Assembly: GCA_902756345.1 (NCBI GenBank)
Contig: CACVQR010000021.1
Span: 1-43,790 of the forward strand
Direction: 5' to 3'
Origin: Fibrobacter succinogenes
GTDB taxonomy: Bacteria > Fibrobacterota > Fibrobacteria > Fibrobacterales > Fibrobacteraceae
DNA: 43,790 nt
Below the pieces are notes generated by a model, which ran no database searches, was not told where the DNA came from, and saw only the letters and a list, made by a program, of their open reading frames with translations. Position numbers and translations under genes: made by a program. The stretch's first letter is position 1, and every line of letters begins with the position of its first letter. Of the stretch, positions 33,011 to 41,744 are shown piece by piece.

Positions 33011-34267
33011 ATGAAGCGTCCATCCCCGAAGCTTCTATTGTTTTTCGTTCTTCTTTTTTTAGCATTTATTGTCAATTCTTGCGGTACCTGGGGCGAAAAT
33101 TCATCGCAGGCCGCCGATTCGGCGTATTTACCGCTGGACGATTCAGAACATCCTTACGCAGGATTGCCGCGCCTGGTGATTGAAACAGAGAATTTTAGGC
33201 AAATTAACAACAAAGAGACGAAAGTCCCGGCACGACTGCAGTTCTATGGCGAGAACAAGCCTTCTAGCGAAATTCTGGACCTCACGATTAAGGGGCGGGG
33301 CAATTCCAGTTTTGTCATGACCAAATACGGCTACAAGATCAAACTTGCCGAAAAAGAGTCCATGCTCGGAATGCCCAAGGACAAGGAATGGGACTTGATT
33401 TCCAACTTTCGAGACAGATCCATATTGCGCAACTACATCACCTACCAGCTTGCGGGAATCCTCGGCGACGAATACTTTCCGAAGGGCAAGTTCATAGAGC
33501 TATACCTGAACCGGCAATACCTGGGAATCTACCTTCTGGTCGAACACGTCAAGGTTTCCAAGAGCCGCGTCGACATTCCCAAAAGCGATTCCAGCTTTCT
33601 TTTCGAAAAGACCTCGGCCACCACGACAGACGGAGCCCTGTTCACATCCGGTCTCGGCTACATTTTCAAGTTCCGCCAGCCCAAGGAACCAAGCGAAGAA
33701 TCCAGGGCCCTTCTCGAAAACCACATTGACGATTTCGAGAATTTTCTGCAATCCAAAAACATTTATAAACTTGACCTCATCGGGAATTGGATTGACATCG
33801 ATGACTTTGTAAGGTATTACTGGATTCAGGAATTCACGAAGAATATCGATGGACACAGGCGAAGCATTTTTATTACCTGGGAAACGGACAGCGTCCTGAA
33901 AATGGGCCCCGTATGGGACTTTGACCTAGGCTACGGAAATTCATTAGACGTTAAAAGCGGACCCGAGGGGTGGCTGATTCGCAAGTACGGATGGAACCGC
34001 TATTTGTTCAAGAACAAGGATTACGAATCGCGGGTAAGGGAATACTGGAAAAAGAACCGCTCCGCATTTGTCGCGACCCTGGATTCCATTGATTCCATGT
34101 CCGAAAAACTGGAGAGAGCATCGGCAAACGAATTCAAAAAATGGCCCATTCTGGAAAACGACTCCAGGTGGCCCTTCCATGAAAAATTCGACAGCTACCA
34201 GGACGCCGTAGACGATCTAAAATCCTGGATAGAAGCGCGAATCCAGTGGGTTGACGAGAACATATAA
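33011..34267 (+). CDS. CotH-like lipoprotein
   Basis: The 418-residue product has a signal peptide ending in VNSC, a lipobox that predicts a lipidated Cys. It continues with the CotH fold: LTIKGRGNSSF, YGYKIKLAEKESMLGMPKDKEWDL, RDRSILRNYITYQLA, FIELYLNRQYLGIYLLVEHV, and WDFDLGYGN near the end. CotH of Bacillus spores is an atypical protein kinase, and many bacterial homologues are exported with unknown targets. An envelope CotH inside a polysaccharide operon is unusual. It might phosphorylate or otherwise modify an envelope protein or glycan. It follows tagD by ten bases. Confidence 0.85.
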   Translation: MKRPSPKLLLFFVLLFLAFIVNSCGTWGENSSQAADSAYLPLDDSEHPYAGLPRLVIETENFRQINNKETKVPARLQFYGENKPSSEILDLTIKGRGNSSFVMTKYGYKIKLAEKESMLGMPKDKEWDLISNFRDRSILRNYITYQLAGILGDEYFPKGKFIELYLNRQYLGIYLLVEHVKVSKSRVDIPKSDSSFLFEKTSATTTDGALFTSGLGYIFKFRQPKEPSEESRALLENHIDDFENFLQSKNIYKLDLIGNWIDIDDFVRYYWIQEFTKNIDGHRRSIFITWETDSVLKMGPVWDFDLGYGNSLDVKSGPEGWLIRKYGWNRYLFKNKDYESRVREYWKKNRSAFVATLDSIDSMSEKLERASANEFKKWPILENDSRWPFHEKFDSYQDAVDDLKSWIEARIQWVDENI

Positions 34268-34287
34268 TTCTATATTATGCCCCGAAA

Positions 34288-35733
34288 ATGTCTTTGAAGC
34301 AAAAAACTTTCAAAGGCGTCATTTGGAGTGCTGTAGAAAGATTTTCTACCCAGGGCGTTCAGTTCCTGTTCGGTATTCTTTTAGCTAGACTTCTGACGCC
34401 TAACGATTACGGCATGATTGCCATGCTCACCATCTTTATGGCGGTGAGCCAAACTTTCATTGATAGCGGTTTTGGAAACGCACTCATTCGAAAGCCGGAT
34501 CGCAACGAAGCCGACAAGGCCACCGTATTCTTCTTCAATATCTTTATGGCGGCGGCCTGCTATGGCATAATCTTCTTGGGAGCGCCCTTTGTAGCCCAGT
34601 TCTACAAGATGCCGCAGCTTTCGGATATTCTCCGGATTCTCGCCATCAACCTGATTATTCAGGCCTTCGGATCAATTCAGCGATTGAATCTGACCATTGA
34701 CCTGAATTTTAAAACGCTGGCAAAGGTTTCCCTGATTGGAGCCATCGTGGGCGGCACGGCAGGCCTTATCAGCGCCTACAATGGACTTGGGGTATGGTCC
34801 CTTGTAGTCCAGCAAATGGTTACCACTTCTACGAGAGTGGTCCTGTTCTGGACTCTTGTTCACTGGCGTCCCAAGACATTTTTCAACAAGAAGTCTTTCA
34901 AGAACATGTTCGGCTTCGGTTCGAAGCTTCTCATTTCAAGCCTGATAAACACCCTGTACGAAAACATCTACGATCTAATCATCGGCAAGGTCTTTTCTGC
35001 AGGCACCCTTGGTAACTACAGCAGGGCATCCCATTTCGCCAATTTCCCGTCAAGCAACATTAACGGTATTTTCCAGAGAGTCACGTTCCCCGTTCTAAGC
35101 AAAATCCAGAACGACCATGACAAACTGAGAGTCGGATACCTGAAGTTCCTCAACATGGCCACCCTGGTCGTATTCCCGCTGATGATCGGTCTTTCGGCTG
35201 TGGCAAAGCCATTCATTCTCTTGGTTCTTACAGACAAGTGGGTCGACGCCATCCTGATTTTGCAAATCATCTGCTTTGCCCAAATGTGGTACCCGGTACA
35301 TTCTATCAACCTGAACATGCTTCAGGTTTTGGGACGATCCGACTTATTTCTGAAGCTGGAAATTATCAAGAAAATTGTAGGAATCATTATTCTTTGCGTA
35401 GCTATCCCTCATGGAATCATCGCCATCTGCTATAGCCAATGGGTCAGCACATGCTTTGGGCTTGTGATAAACACCTACTATTCCGGAAAATTGCTAAAAG
35501 CCGGCCTTTTGACCCAATTGAAGATGTATATTCCCACGCTTTTGAATTCCCTGGTCATGGGTGCAATTTGCATAGGCGTAACCAAGCTTCTCCCTGAACA
35601 GGAATATGCCCTGCAACTAGCACTCGGAATTACCGCAGGAGCCGTTTACTATATCGCAAGCAATTGTATATTTAACAGGGCAACAGTCAAGGAACTGCTG
35701 GAACTTTTGAATAAAAAGAAAAACAAGTCGTAG
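34288..35733 (+). CDS. Wzx-type polysaccharide flippase
   Basis: The 481-residue membrane protein has about 12-14 helices and starts KTFKGVIWSAVERFSTQGVQFLFGILLARLL, the typical start of WzxC/MOP-superfamily exporters. LARLLTPNDYGMIAML and the DSGFGNALIRKPD segment are characteristic. It should flip lipid-linked glycan units across the inner membrane for capsule, O-antigen or exopolysaccharide. It lies between the CotH-like gene and the aminotransferase gene, with spacings of 20 and 6 bases. The matching polymerase is not in the window. Confidence 0.9.
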   Translation: MSLKQKTFKGVIWSAVERFSTQGVQFLFGILLARLLTPNDYGMIAMLTIFMAVSQTFIDSGFGNALIRKPDRNEADKATVFFFNIFMAAACYGIIFLGAPFVAQFYKMPQLSDILRILAINLIIQAFGSIQRLNLTIDLNFKTLAKVSLIGAIVGGTAGLISAYNGLGVWSLVVQQMVTTSTRVVLFWTLVHWRPKTFFNKKSFKNMFGFGSKLLISSLINTLYENIYDLIIGKVFSAGTLGNYSRASHFANFPSSNINGIFQRVTFPVLSKIQNDHDKLRVGYLKFLNMATLVVFPLMIGLSAVAKPFILLVLTDKWVDAILILQIICFAQMWYPVHSINLNMLQVLGRSDLFLKLEIIKKIVGIIILCVAIPHGIIAICYSQWVSTCFGLVINTYYSGKLLKAGLLTQLKMYIPTLLNSLVMGAICIGVTKLLPEQEYALQLALGITAGAVYYIASNCIFNRATVKELLELLNKKKNKS

Positions 35734-35739
35734 ATTATT

Positions 35740-36855
35740 ATGAGCGAAAATAAAACGATTACAGTCACGTCCCCCCTTCTTCCAAAATTGGAAGATTTCA
35801 TCCCGATGCTTCAGGATATTTGGGATAGAAAATGGCTGACAAACAACGGCCATTACCACAAGGAACTCGAAAAAGCTCTTGCCGATTACCTTGGTGTCCA
35901 ATACATCAGCCTTTTCACCAACGGAACGCTCCCCCTGATTACGGCCCTGCAGGCACTGCGCATTTCGGGCGAGGTAATCACGACTCCTTACAGCTTTGTG
36001 GCGACCACCCATTCCATTTGGTGGAACGGACTGAAGCCCGTGTTCGTCGACGTAGACGAAGAAACCGGAAACATCGATCCCGAAAAGATCGAGGCGGCCA
36101 TCACGCCGCACACCACGGCTATCATGCCCGTGCACGTCTACGGCACCCCCTGCAACATGAAGCGGATCCAGGAAATCGCAGACATCTACGGGCTAAAAAT
36201 TATCTACGACGCGGCCCACGCCTTCGGCGTCAGGAAGGACGGCGAGTCGGTCCTGCAGGCAGGCGACATGAGTACGCTCAGTTTCCACGCCACCAAGGTC
36301 TACAACACGGTCGAAGGCGGCGCCCTCGTCTGTCATGACGAAGCGACCAAAAAGCGTATCGACTATCTCAAGAACTTCGGCTTTGCAGGCGAAACAACGG
36401 TCGTCGCCCCGGGCATCAACAGCAAGATGGACGAAATCCGAGCCGCCTACGGTCTCTTGAACCTGAAACAAGTCGATGACGCTATCGCCAAGCGCAAGGC
36501 CACCGCCGAAAAATATCGCGCCGCCCTTAAGGACATCCCCGGCATCCGCTGCCTAAAGGATGTCGAAGGCGTTCGCCACAACTATGCGTACTTCCCGATT
36601 TTCATCAGCGATGAATACGGAATCAGCCGCGACGCCCTTTACGCCAAGCTGCAGGAACACAACATCTACGGCCGCCGCTATTTCTACCCGCTGATCAGCA
36701 CGTTCAGCGCCTACAAGGGGCTGGAATCGGCCGACCCAAAGAACTTGCCCATCGCCCATAAATTGGCCGACCAGGTGCTTTGCCTGCCCATGTTCGCAGG
36801 ACTCGACAACGAAAGCACCGACAAGATTATAGACATCGTAATCCACAAGAAATAA
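35740..36855 (+). CDS. DegT/DnrJ/EryC1 sugar aminotransferase
   Basis: The 371-residue product is a PLP enzyme of the DegT family. FTNGTLPLITAL binds the cofactor phosphate, YDAAHAFGV holds the Asp that pairs with the pyridine nitrogen, and FHATKVYNTVEGG carries the Schiff-base Lys. The segment VITTPYSFVATTHSIWWNG fits enzymes acting on dTDP-4-keto-6-deoxy-hexoses, making an amino-deoxy sugar from glutamate or glutamine. The exact sugar is uncertain. No dTDP-glucose dehydratase is in view, so the substrate must be made elsewhere. It follows the flippase gene by six bases. Confidence 0.9.
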   Translation: MSENKTITVTSPLLPKLEDFIPMLQDIWDRKWLTNNGHYHKELEKALADYLGVQYISLFTNGTLPLITALQALRISGEVITTPYSFVATTHSIWWNGLKPVFVDVDEETGNIDPEKIEAAITPHTTAIMPVHVYGTPCNMKRIQEIADIYGLKIIYDAAHAFGVRKDGESVLQAGDMSTLSFHATKVYNTVEGGALVCHDEATKKRIDYLKNFGFAGETTVVAPGINSKMDEIRAAYGLLNLKQVDDAIAKRKATAEKYRAALKDIPGIRCLKDVEGVRHNYAYFPIFISDEYGISRDALYAKLQEHNIYGRRYFYPLISTFSAYKGLESADPKNLPIAHKLADQVLCLPMFAGLDNESTDKIIDIVIHKK

Positions 36856-36872
36856 TACGGTCCTATTCACTC

Positions 36873-38171
36873 ATGGCAAAAAAGAACATACTCGTCTTCC
36901 CGTGCGGTTCCGAAATAGCCCTTGAAGTCTACAGAGCCGTAAATAACTCGACTCACTTCAATTTGATTGGAGCAAGTTCCGTCAACGATCACGGGAAATT
37001 CGTCTTCGAAAATTACGTAGACGGGATTCCCTTTATTACTTCGCCAGATTTTATTGCAAGCATCAAGAAAACGGTAAAAGACTATAGCATTGACGCAATC
37101 TACCCCGCCATGGACGCCGTTATCGAGATTCTGAAAAAAAACGAAGCGGAACTTGGCTGCAAGGTTATCGCCCCCGATGTAGAAACCACACAGATTTGCC
37201 TTTCCAAGTCAAGAACATATAAAGCTTTAGACGGGATCGTCAAAATTCCGCAGGTGTTTGCCGCGGATGAATTACTGCAAGCAGACGAAAGCGCATTCCC
37301 TGTATTTGCAAAACCCGATATCGGTTACGGAAGCCGCGGTGCAAAGAAAATTTCAAACGCAGAAGATCTCAAGGCTCACTTGGAGCAATTCCCGTCCTGC
37401 ATCCTTTCGGAATTCCTGCCGGGCAAGGAATATACGGTCGACTGTTTCACCTCAAGTAACGGGGAAATGATTTTCGCCGCAGCACGCGAACGCAGCCGCA
37501 TCATGAACGGAATCAGCGTCAACACGAAACCCGTCACGGAAAACGCAGACGAGTTCATTGAATTCGCAAAGAAAATCAATTCTGCAATCAAGTTCAACGG
37601 CGCTTGGTTTTACCAGGTCAAGCGCGACACGCACGGAGAGCTTACGCTCATGGAAATAGCAAGCCGCTTCGGCGGTTCATCTTCGCTGTTCCGCGCCCAG
37701 GGAATCAATTTCGCGCTTATGTCGCTGTTCAACGCCTTCGGAATCCCAGTTTCCATTCTCCGCAACACCTACGATGTGGAAATGGACCGCGCGCTCGACA
37801 ACAAGTACAAGCTCGGTTTAAAATACAGCGAGGTCTTTGTCGATTTCGACGACTGCATCTATCTGGAAAAGCAGTTCGTGAACGACGCACTAATGGCATA
37901 CCTATACCGTTGCGTCAACAAGGGCATTAAGATTACGATGCTTTCCAGACACGACGACGTGAAATTAGGCAAGTTGGACGACCTCCTGGACAAGCTCCGC
38001 ATTCGCCAGGTTTTCGACAGGATAATCCACTTGGATCCATCGCAAAAAAAGATCGACTACATCGACAACACCGATTCTATTTTCATCGACGACTCTTTTG
38101 CCGAACGCAAGGCCATCGCCGACAAGTTCCACATTCCCGTTTTCAGCCTAGACATGGTGGAGGCATTGTAA
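36873..38171 (+). CDS. ATP-grasp ligase fused to HAD-like domain
   Basis: The 432-residue protein begins with a pre-ATP-grasp fold (NILVFPCGSEIALEVYRAV) and an ATP-grasp region resembling carbamoyl-phosphate synthase large subunit (SKSRTYKALDG, FAKPDIGYGSRGAKKI, LSEFLPGKEYTVDCF, LMEIASRFGGSSSL). From about residue 320 a second domain carries all four HAD motifs: VFVDFDDCIY, ITMLSRHDD, SQKKIDYI and SIFIDDSFAE. The first half should form an amide or ester with ATP, perhaps adding an amino acid to an amino sugar. The second would be a phosphatase or a regulator. The start at 36873 is the first ATG after the aminotransferase gene; a longer frame would overlap that gene. The stop overlaps the next ATG (TAATG). 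Confidence 0.8.
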   Translation: MAKKNILVFPCGSEIALEVYRAVNNSTHFNLIGASSVNDHGKFVFENYVDGIPFITSPDFIASIKKTVKDYSIDAIYPAMDAVIEILKKNEAELGCKVIAPDVETTQICLSKSRTYKALDGIVKIPQVFAADELLQADESAFPVFAKPDIGYGSRGAKKISNAEDLKAHLEQFPSCILSEFLPGKEYTVDCFTSSNGEMIFAAARERSRIMNGISVNTKPVTENADEFIEFAKKINSAIKFNGAWFYQVKRDTHGELTLMEIASRFGGSSSLFRAQGINFALMSLFNAFGIPVSILRNTYDVEMDRALDNKYKLGLKYSEVFVDFDDCIYLEKQFVNDALMAYLYRCVNKGIKITMLSRHDDVKLGKLDDLLDKLRIRQVFDRIIHLDPSQKKIDYIDNTDSIFIDDSFAERKAIADKFHIPVFSLDMVEAL

Positions 38172-38935
38172 TGGAAGTTAATTTCGATATTAAACGTGTA
38201 CAGGACCGTCTTCTGGAAATGGCCAAGGCGACGGCAGCCATCCTGGAAAAGCACGATATTCCTTACCAAATTGCATTCGGGACTCTTCTCGGCGCCGTTC
38301 GCCATGGCGGCTTTATTCCTTGGGATGACGATTTCGATTTTCTGCTGTTTGACGACAGCTACGACAAGGCTACGGAAATTCTCGCTAAAGAACTCCCCTC
38401 CGACATGTTTCTTGAAGATGAAAAGACTGAACCGAAATATTTCCACGCCTGGGCTCACGTCAAGGATTTGAAAAGCGAATGCGACTGTGCGCTTTTCCCG
38501 CAGGACAACGTTTACAAGAATCACGGATTGAGCGTTGACTTGTATAAGCTCACAAAAATCAAAGCAAAGGATTTTGCCGCCTACCGTCTGGAGCAGGCCA
38601 TGTCTTATATCGATAGACGTAAGAAACTCGGATTTATCACCGAAGAAGATTACGAGAAGAAGAAGGAAGTCTTCTTGAGCGAATTTAAGGAACGTGAAGC
38701 CAAGGAAAAGATGTTAGACTCTCCGGAAAAAGAGATTCTCGCTTACCCGTTCACCTACGGCAAGCAAGAAATCAATGAAGTTTTCCCTCTAAAAAAATAC
38801 AAGTTCGAAAGCGTAGAATTCCTTGGACCGAACAATTACCACCCGCTATTAGTCTCGGAATATGGGGACTACATGCAGCTTCCCCCCGAAGAAGACAGAC
38901 ACCCACATTTCAGCAAAGTAGAATTCAACAGCTAA
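38171..38935 (+). CDS. LicD family phosphotransferase (first copy)
   Basis: The 254-residue product has the LicD core: IPYQIAFGTLLGAVRHGG then FIPWDDDFDFLLFDDSY, where GTLLG and the Asp cluster form the nucleotidyltransferase-like metal site, and HGLSVDLYKL with a further Asp. LicD of Haemophilus moves phosphocholine from CDP-choline to a sugar. Other members move ribitol-, glycerol- or phosphonate-containing groups. The donor here could be CDP-glycerol from the TagD-like enzyme or a CMP-activated phosphonate. It overlaps the ATP-grasp/HAD gene by one base, so the two are coupled. Confidence 0.9.
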   Translation: MEVNFDIKRVQDRLLEMAKATAAILEKHDIPYQIAFGTLLGAVRHGGFIPWDDDFDFLLFDDSYDKATEILAKELPSDMFLEDEKTEPKYFHAWAHVKDLKSECDCALFPQDNVYKNHGLSVDLYKLTKIKAKDFAAYRLEQAMSYIDRRKKLGFITEEDYEKKKEVFLSEFKEREAKEKMLDSPEKEILAYPFTYGKQEINEVFPLKKYKFESVEFLGPNNYHPLLVSEYGDYMQLPPEEDRHPHFSKVEFNS

Positions 38936-38944
38936 AAGAAAAAA

Positions 38945-39856
38945 ATGACGGAAGTGCAGCGAATCATAAAAAGCGGACTGCTCCCGAGCAACTTCCTAGA
39001 CGAGGAAGTCCGCTGCGAATACCTTGTCACGACCCAAATAAAAAAGATCTGGGCGATTGAGCTCGATATACTCGTGGAATTCGACCGTATATGCAAGAAA
39101 CACGGCCTTAAATATTTTCTGATGTGCGGGACGCTCCTCGGCGCCATTCGCCACAAGGGTTTCATCCCGTGGGATGACGATATCGATGTCGCAATGCCGC
39201 GCGACGATTTCAACAAGTTGAACACGCTGCAAGATGAATTCAAACACCCGTTTTTCTTGCAGACGCCGCTCACCGACAAAGAATTCGCCGGTTCACACAC
39301 TTGTATCCGCAATACGAATACAAGCGCCATCAGCCCTATCATCCGGTTCCAAAAGATGAACCACGGGCTTTTCATTGACGTTTTCGCGCTGGACCATTTT
39401 GTACCGGAAGGCGCCGAAGAGCGCTTTGCCGAAATAAACCAGCTGAATATCGAGAACGGGACGTTCATGCGGTTGACCAACCCGGAACTGAACGAGAAAA
39501 ACCGCGAGCGCGTAAAAAACTACCACAGGGACCATATCGCGGACTACAAGAGAATCCATGAAATCGCGAGCATGTTCAACGACCGCGAAACCGAAAAGCT
39601 GGCCATCCTGACATGGACCGCCGAGCCCCTAGAACAAAACGTGTGGGACGCAAAGGACTTTGACGAATCGGTGGATGTGGAATTCGAAGGTTATCGTTTC
39701 CCGGCACCCGCAGGATATCGCAACATTCTCACGCAGTTGTTCGGGAACTACATGGAATTCCCGCCTGTAGAAAAAAGAGGAGCCCAGCACAGTCAATACG
39801 TGCTGGACCCCGATACGCCCTATGCGGAATTCCTGCGCACGTTCAAGCCGCGCTAA
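38945..39856 (+). CDS. LicD family phosphotransferase (second copy)
   Basis: The 303-residue product carries the same core as its neighbour, in a more classical form: LKYFLMCGTLLGAIRHKG, FIPWDDDIDVAMPRDDF, and HGLFIDVFALDH with the distal Asp. The leading ~40 residues (KKIWAIELDILVEFDRICKKHG) form the usual N-terminal helix. It is only distantly similar to the first copy, so the two are probably not recent duplicates and may use different donors or acceptors. It is the last gene of the plus-strand operon, and its stop lies 18 bases from the end of the converging minus operon. No clear terminator separates them. Confidence 0.92.
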   Translation: MTEVQRIIKSGLLPSNFLDEEVRCEYLVTTQIKKIWAIELDILVEFDRICKKHGLKYFLMCGTLLGAIRHKGFIPWDDDIDVAMPRDDFNKLNTLQDEFKHPFFLQTPLTDKEFAGSHTCIRNTNTSAISPIIRFQKMNHGLFIDVFALDHFVPEGAEERFAEINQLNIENGTFMRLTNPELNEKNRERVKNYHRDHIADYKRIHEIASMFNDRETEKLAILTWTAEPLEQNVWDAKDFDESVDVEFEGYRFPAPAGYRNILTQLFGNYMEFPPVEKRGAQHSQYVLDPDTPYAEFLRTFKPR

Positions 39857-39874
39857 CAGGATCCGCTACAGCAA

Positions 39875-40123
39875 TTACTTTTTCGGTGCAAACGGTTCGA
39901 TGATGTTCTTGATGATAAAGTCGGCCGTCTTCTCGATATCCTCGAACGCGACGCGCTTCGGCAAGTCAACATTGAAAGCCTTCTTCACCTTCGCGACGAG
40001 TTCGTCGGTATAGACGAGCGTACCGTTCCATACTGAAGAGCGACGTATCGAACGAGACTTCCGCCTTCGCGCCATCGATGAGCACCGGGTAGCCACCGAT
40101 TTCGCCATCGACGCCGGGCGCAT
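39875..40123 (-). pseudogene. Rossmann-fold protein C-terminus, out of frame
   Basis: In this frame the last ~55 residues (WNGTLVYTDELVAKVKKAF...TADFIIKNIIEPFAPKK) read as natural protein with a helix-rich end and a stop at 39875. The residues before about 40035 are out-of-frame sequence full of Arg/Ser. It is the true end of the Rossmann-fold protein encoded by the next upstream frame. It has no ribosome site of its own. Confidence 0.65.
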
Positions 40124-40997
40124 GCACCTTGGTCACCGTCTTTTCGCGGAGAGCGGTCAAGATGGAATCGATGATGTTGAAGTTGCTCGAAGCGTTCATC
40201 ATGTTGCGCTTCTGGTCCACGGGCATCGGGATGGAACAGGCTGCAAGCACTTCGGCCTGGTCAAACGGCAAATCCTTGCCATCCTTCTTGAAATTCAAAA
40301 GCAGCGTCTGGCCTTCGGCGTGGCCTTCCTTGGAAATCACCACGTCGTGGAAATGGCTCACCGCAAGAGTCACATCGATATCGTTCAGGTTGTCGATGTT
40401 GTACTTTTCGGCCATGAAGAACTTCATGCGCGGAATCAGGTGGTTCAGGTTACCGCTACCGAAATCAAAGTAAGTCTTGCCCGCAGACTTGAGCCAGGGA
40501 ATCACGGCGTCGGAATACGAGGTATTGATGGTCACCGCATTGGAGCCAGTCTTCTCGTAAGCGGCCATGATGTTCTTCGCGTAACGGATTGAAAGCGGAG
40601 ACCAGATACCGTAAGCGCGCAGGTTGCTCCACGAGATGCTTCCGTACTTGAGGCCCGAATACACGCGGCTGCTGTTCACGATAAAGTCGGGGTTCGCCTT
40701 CTTGATGGTTGCGGCGATGCTATCGACATCGTTCAGGTCGCAGTCACCGAGAATTTCAATCTGGCTGCGCAATTCGCGACGGATTGTCGCTGCCGTGCGG
40801 ACAATGTTCACATCCATCTGCATCTTGGCGGCATTGCGGCCCGCAACCACGATTTTCAGCTGCGGGTCACGGAGGCTTACCAAAAAGTCGAGCAGGAACG
40901 TACCGACGCTCCCGAGCCCGATAATCATGATCGTAATCGTCTCGTTCTTTTCGACCTTGGACTTGAGCAAGGCAATTTTCTTGTTCAGGATATCCAT
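39966..40997 (-). CDS. Rossmann-fold dehydrogenase-like protein, frameshifted
   Basis: The product begins with a nucleotide-binding fold (TITIMIIGLGSVGTFLLDFL, then IVVAGRNAAKM). It continues in a way that recalls saccharopine-dehydrogenase-like NAD(P) proteins (ANPDFIVNSSRVYSG, FDFGSGNLNHLIPRMKFF). The natural protein runs to about residue 320 (EVSFDTSLFS). After that the frame degenerates into RYARLYRRTRREGEE, while another frame gives a sensible end, so a frame break near 40030-40045 is clear. The start lies three bases after the cytidylyltransferase gene, in the same operon. The reaction is unknown. Placement beside LicC- and LicD-like genes suggests a step in making the transferred group or its sugar acceptor. 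Confidence 0.75.
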   Translation of the reverse strand: MDILNKKIALLKSKVEKNETITIMIIGLGSVGTFLLDFLVSLRDPQLKIVVAGRNAAKMQMDVNIVRTAATIRRELRSQIEILGDCDLNDVDSIAATIKKANPDFIVNSSRVYSGLKYGSISWSNLRAYGIWSPLSIRYAKNIMAAYEKTGSNAVTINTSYSDAVIPWLKSAGKTYFDFGSGNLNHLIPRMKFFMAEKYNIDNLNDIDVTLAVSHFHDVVISKEGHAEGQTLLLNFKKDGKDLPFDQAEVLAACSIPMPVDQKRNMMNASSNFNIIDSILTALREKTVTKVHAPGVDGEIGGYPVLIDGAKAEVSFDTSLFSMERYARLYRRTRREGEEGFQC

Positions 40998-41000
40998 ATC

Positions 41001-41744
41001 TTACTCCATAAGTTCGCGGACAATGTTGTAGTCCGCAACGGTGTTACAGTTGTACCAGGCATCGAACGTGACCACGTCATATTCTTCGCGGGAGAGCCTG
41101 TTGAAATACGCCTGGATAATCTCGAGGTTCGTGCCCTGAAGCTGTTTTTCGGTAAGGGATACGACGGCCTCGTGCAGCTTTTCTGCCGACTGGAACTTCC
41201 ACATCTGCGCAGAATTGAATACCGCGAGGAACGGTTCCGGAATCGTGAGCGAAGAATGGTTCGTGTCGTACAGGTAATGCGGGCGGCCATCCGTCGATAC
41301 GTAAAGCGCCACAGCCTTGTTCGAATAGATTGGTTCACGGTTTATCGTGAGCACGCTCTTCTCGCTATCGTAGACCTTCTTGAAATTTTCTTTCAAGAAA
41401 AACAGGTCGCCTTCGACGAAGGTGACATCGCCCAGTTCCTTCACGGCCTCGATGCCCTTGTACAAGCTGTAGCCCGAGCCGTAGTCCTTGAAGTGCTCGT
41501 TGTAGACAAGTTCAATCTTGTCGCCGTAGGCTTGGAGGTTTTCTTTCACATATTCTTCGAGTGCGGAATAGAGGTAGCCGCCCACGATGATGTACTTGTC
41601 GTATTCGCCGCAGTTTTTGATAAGCTGGTTCAGCAGCGCAAACTTCGGGGAATCCTTGTAATAAAGGCACTTCAGGGTTTCCTTTTCCGTGTCCCTGTTA
41701 AAGCGGGTCGCCGTACCGGCAACAGTAATTATCAGGTATTTCAT
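41001..41744 (-). CDS. LicC/PntC-like cytidylyltransferase
   Basis: The 247-residue product has a sugar-phosphate-nucleotidyltransferase-like fold: MKYLIITVAGTATRFN at the start in place of the usual AAGxGTR, then KETLKCLYYKD with the Lys that follows in the family, NEHFKDYGSGYSLYKGIEAV, and VEGDLFFLKEN with the metal-binding Asp. Such short enzymes near licD genes make CDP-choline (LicC) or CMP-aminoethylphosphonate (PntC). Because a phosphonopyruvate decarboxylase gene is in the same operon, activation of a phosphonate is the better guess. ATG 41744 overlaps the stop of the epimerase gene by four bases (ATGA). A start seven codons earlier is possible but less likely. Confidence 0.75.
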   Translation of the reverse strand: MKYLIITVAGTATRFNRDTEKETLKCLYYKDSPKFALLNQLIKNCGEYDKYIIVGGYLYSALEEYVKENLQAYGDKIELVYNEHFKDYGSGYSLYKGIEAVKELGDVTFVEGDLFFLKENFKKVYDSEKSVLTINREPIYSNKAVALYVSTDGRPHYLYDTNHSSLTIPEPFLAVFNSAQMWKFQSAEKLHEAVVSLTEKQLQGTNLEIIQAYFNRLSREEYDVVTFDAWYNCNTVADYNIVRELME

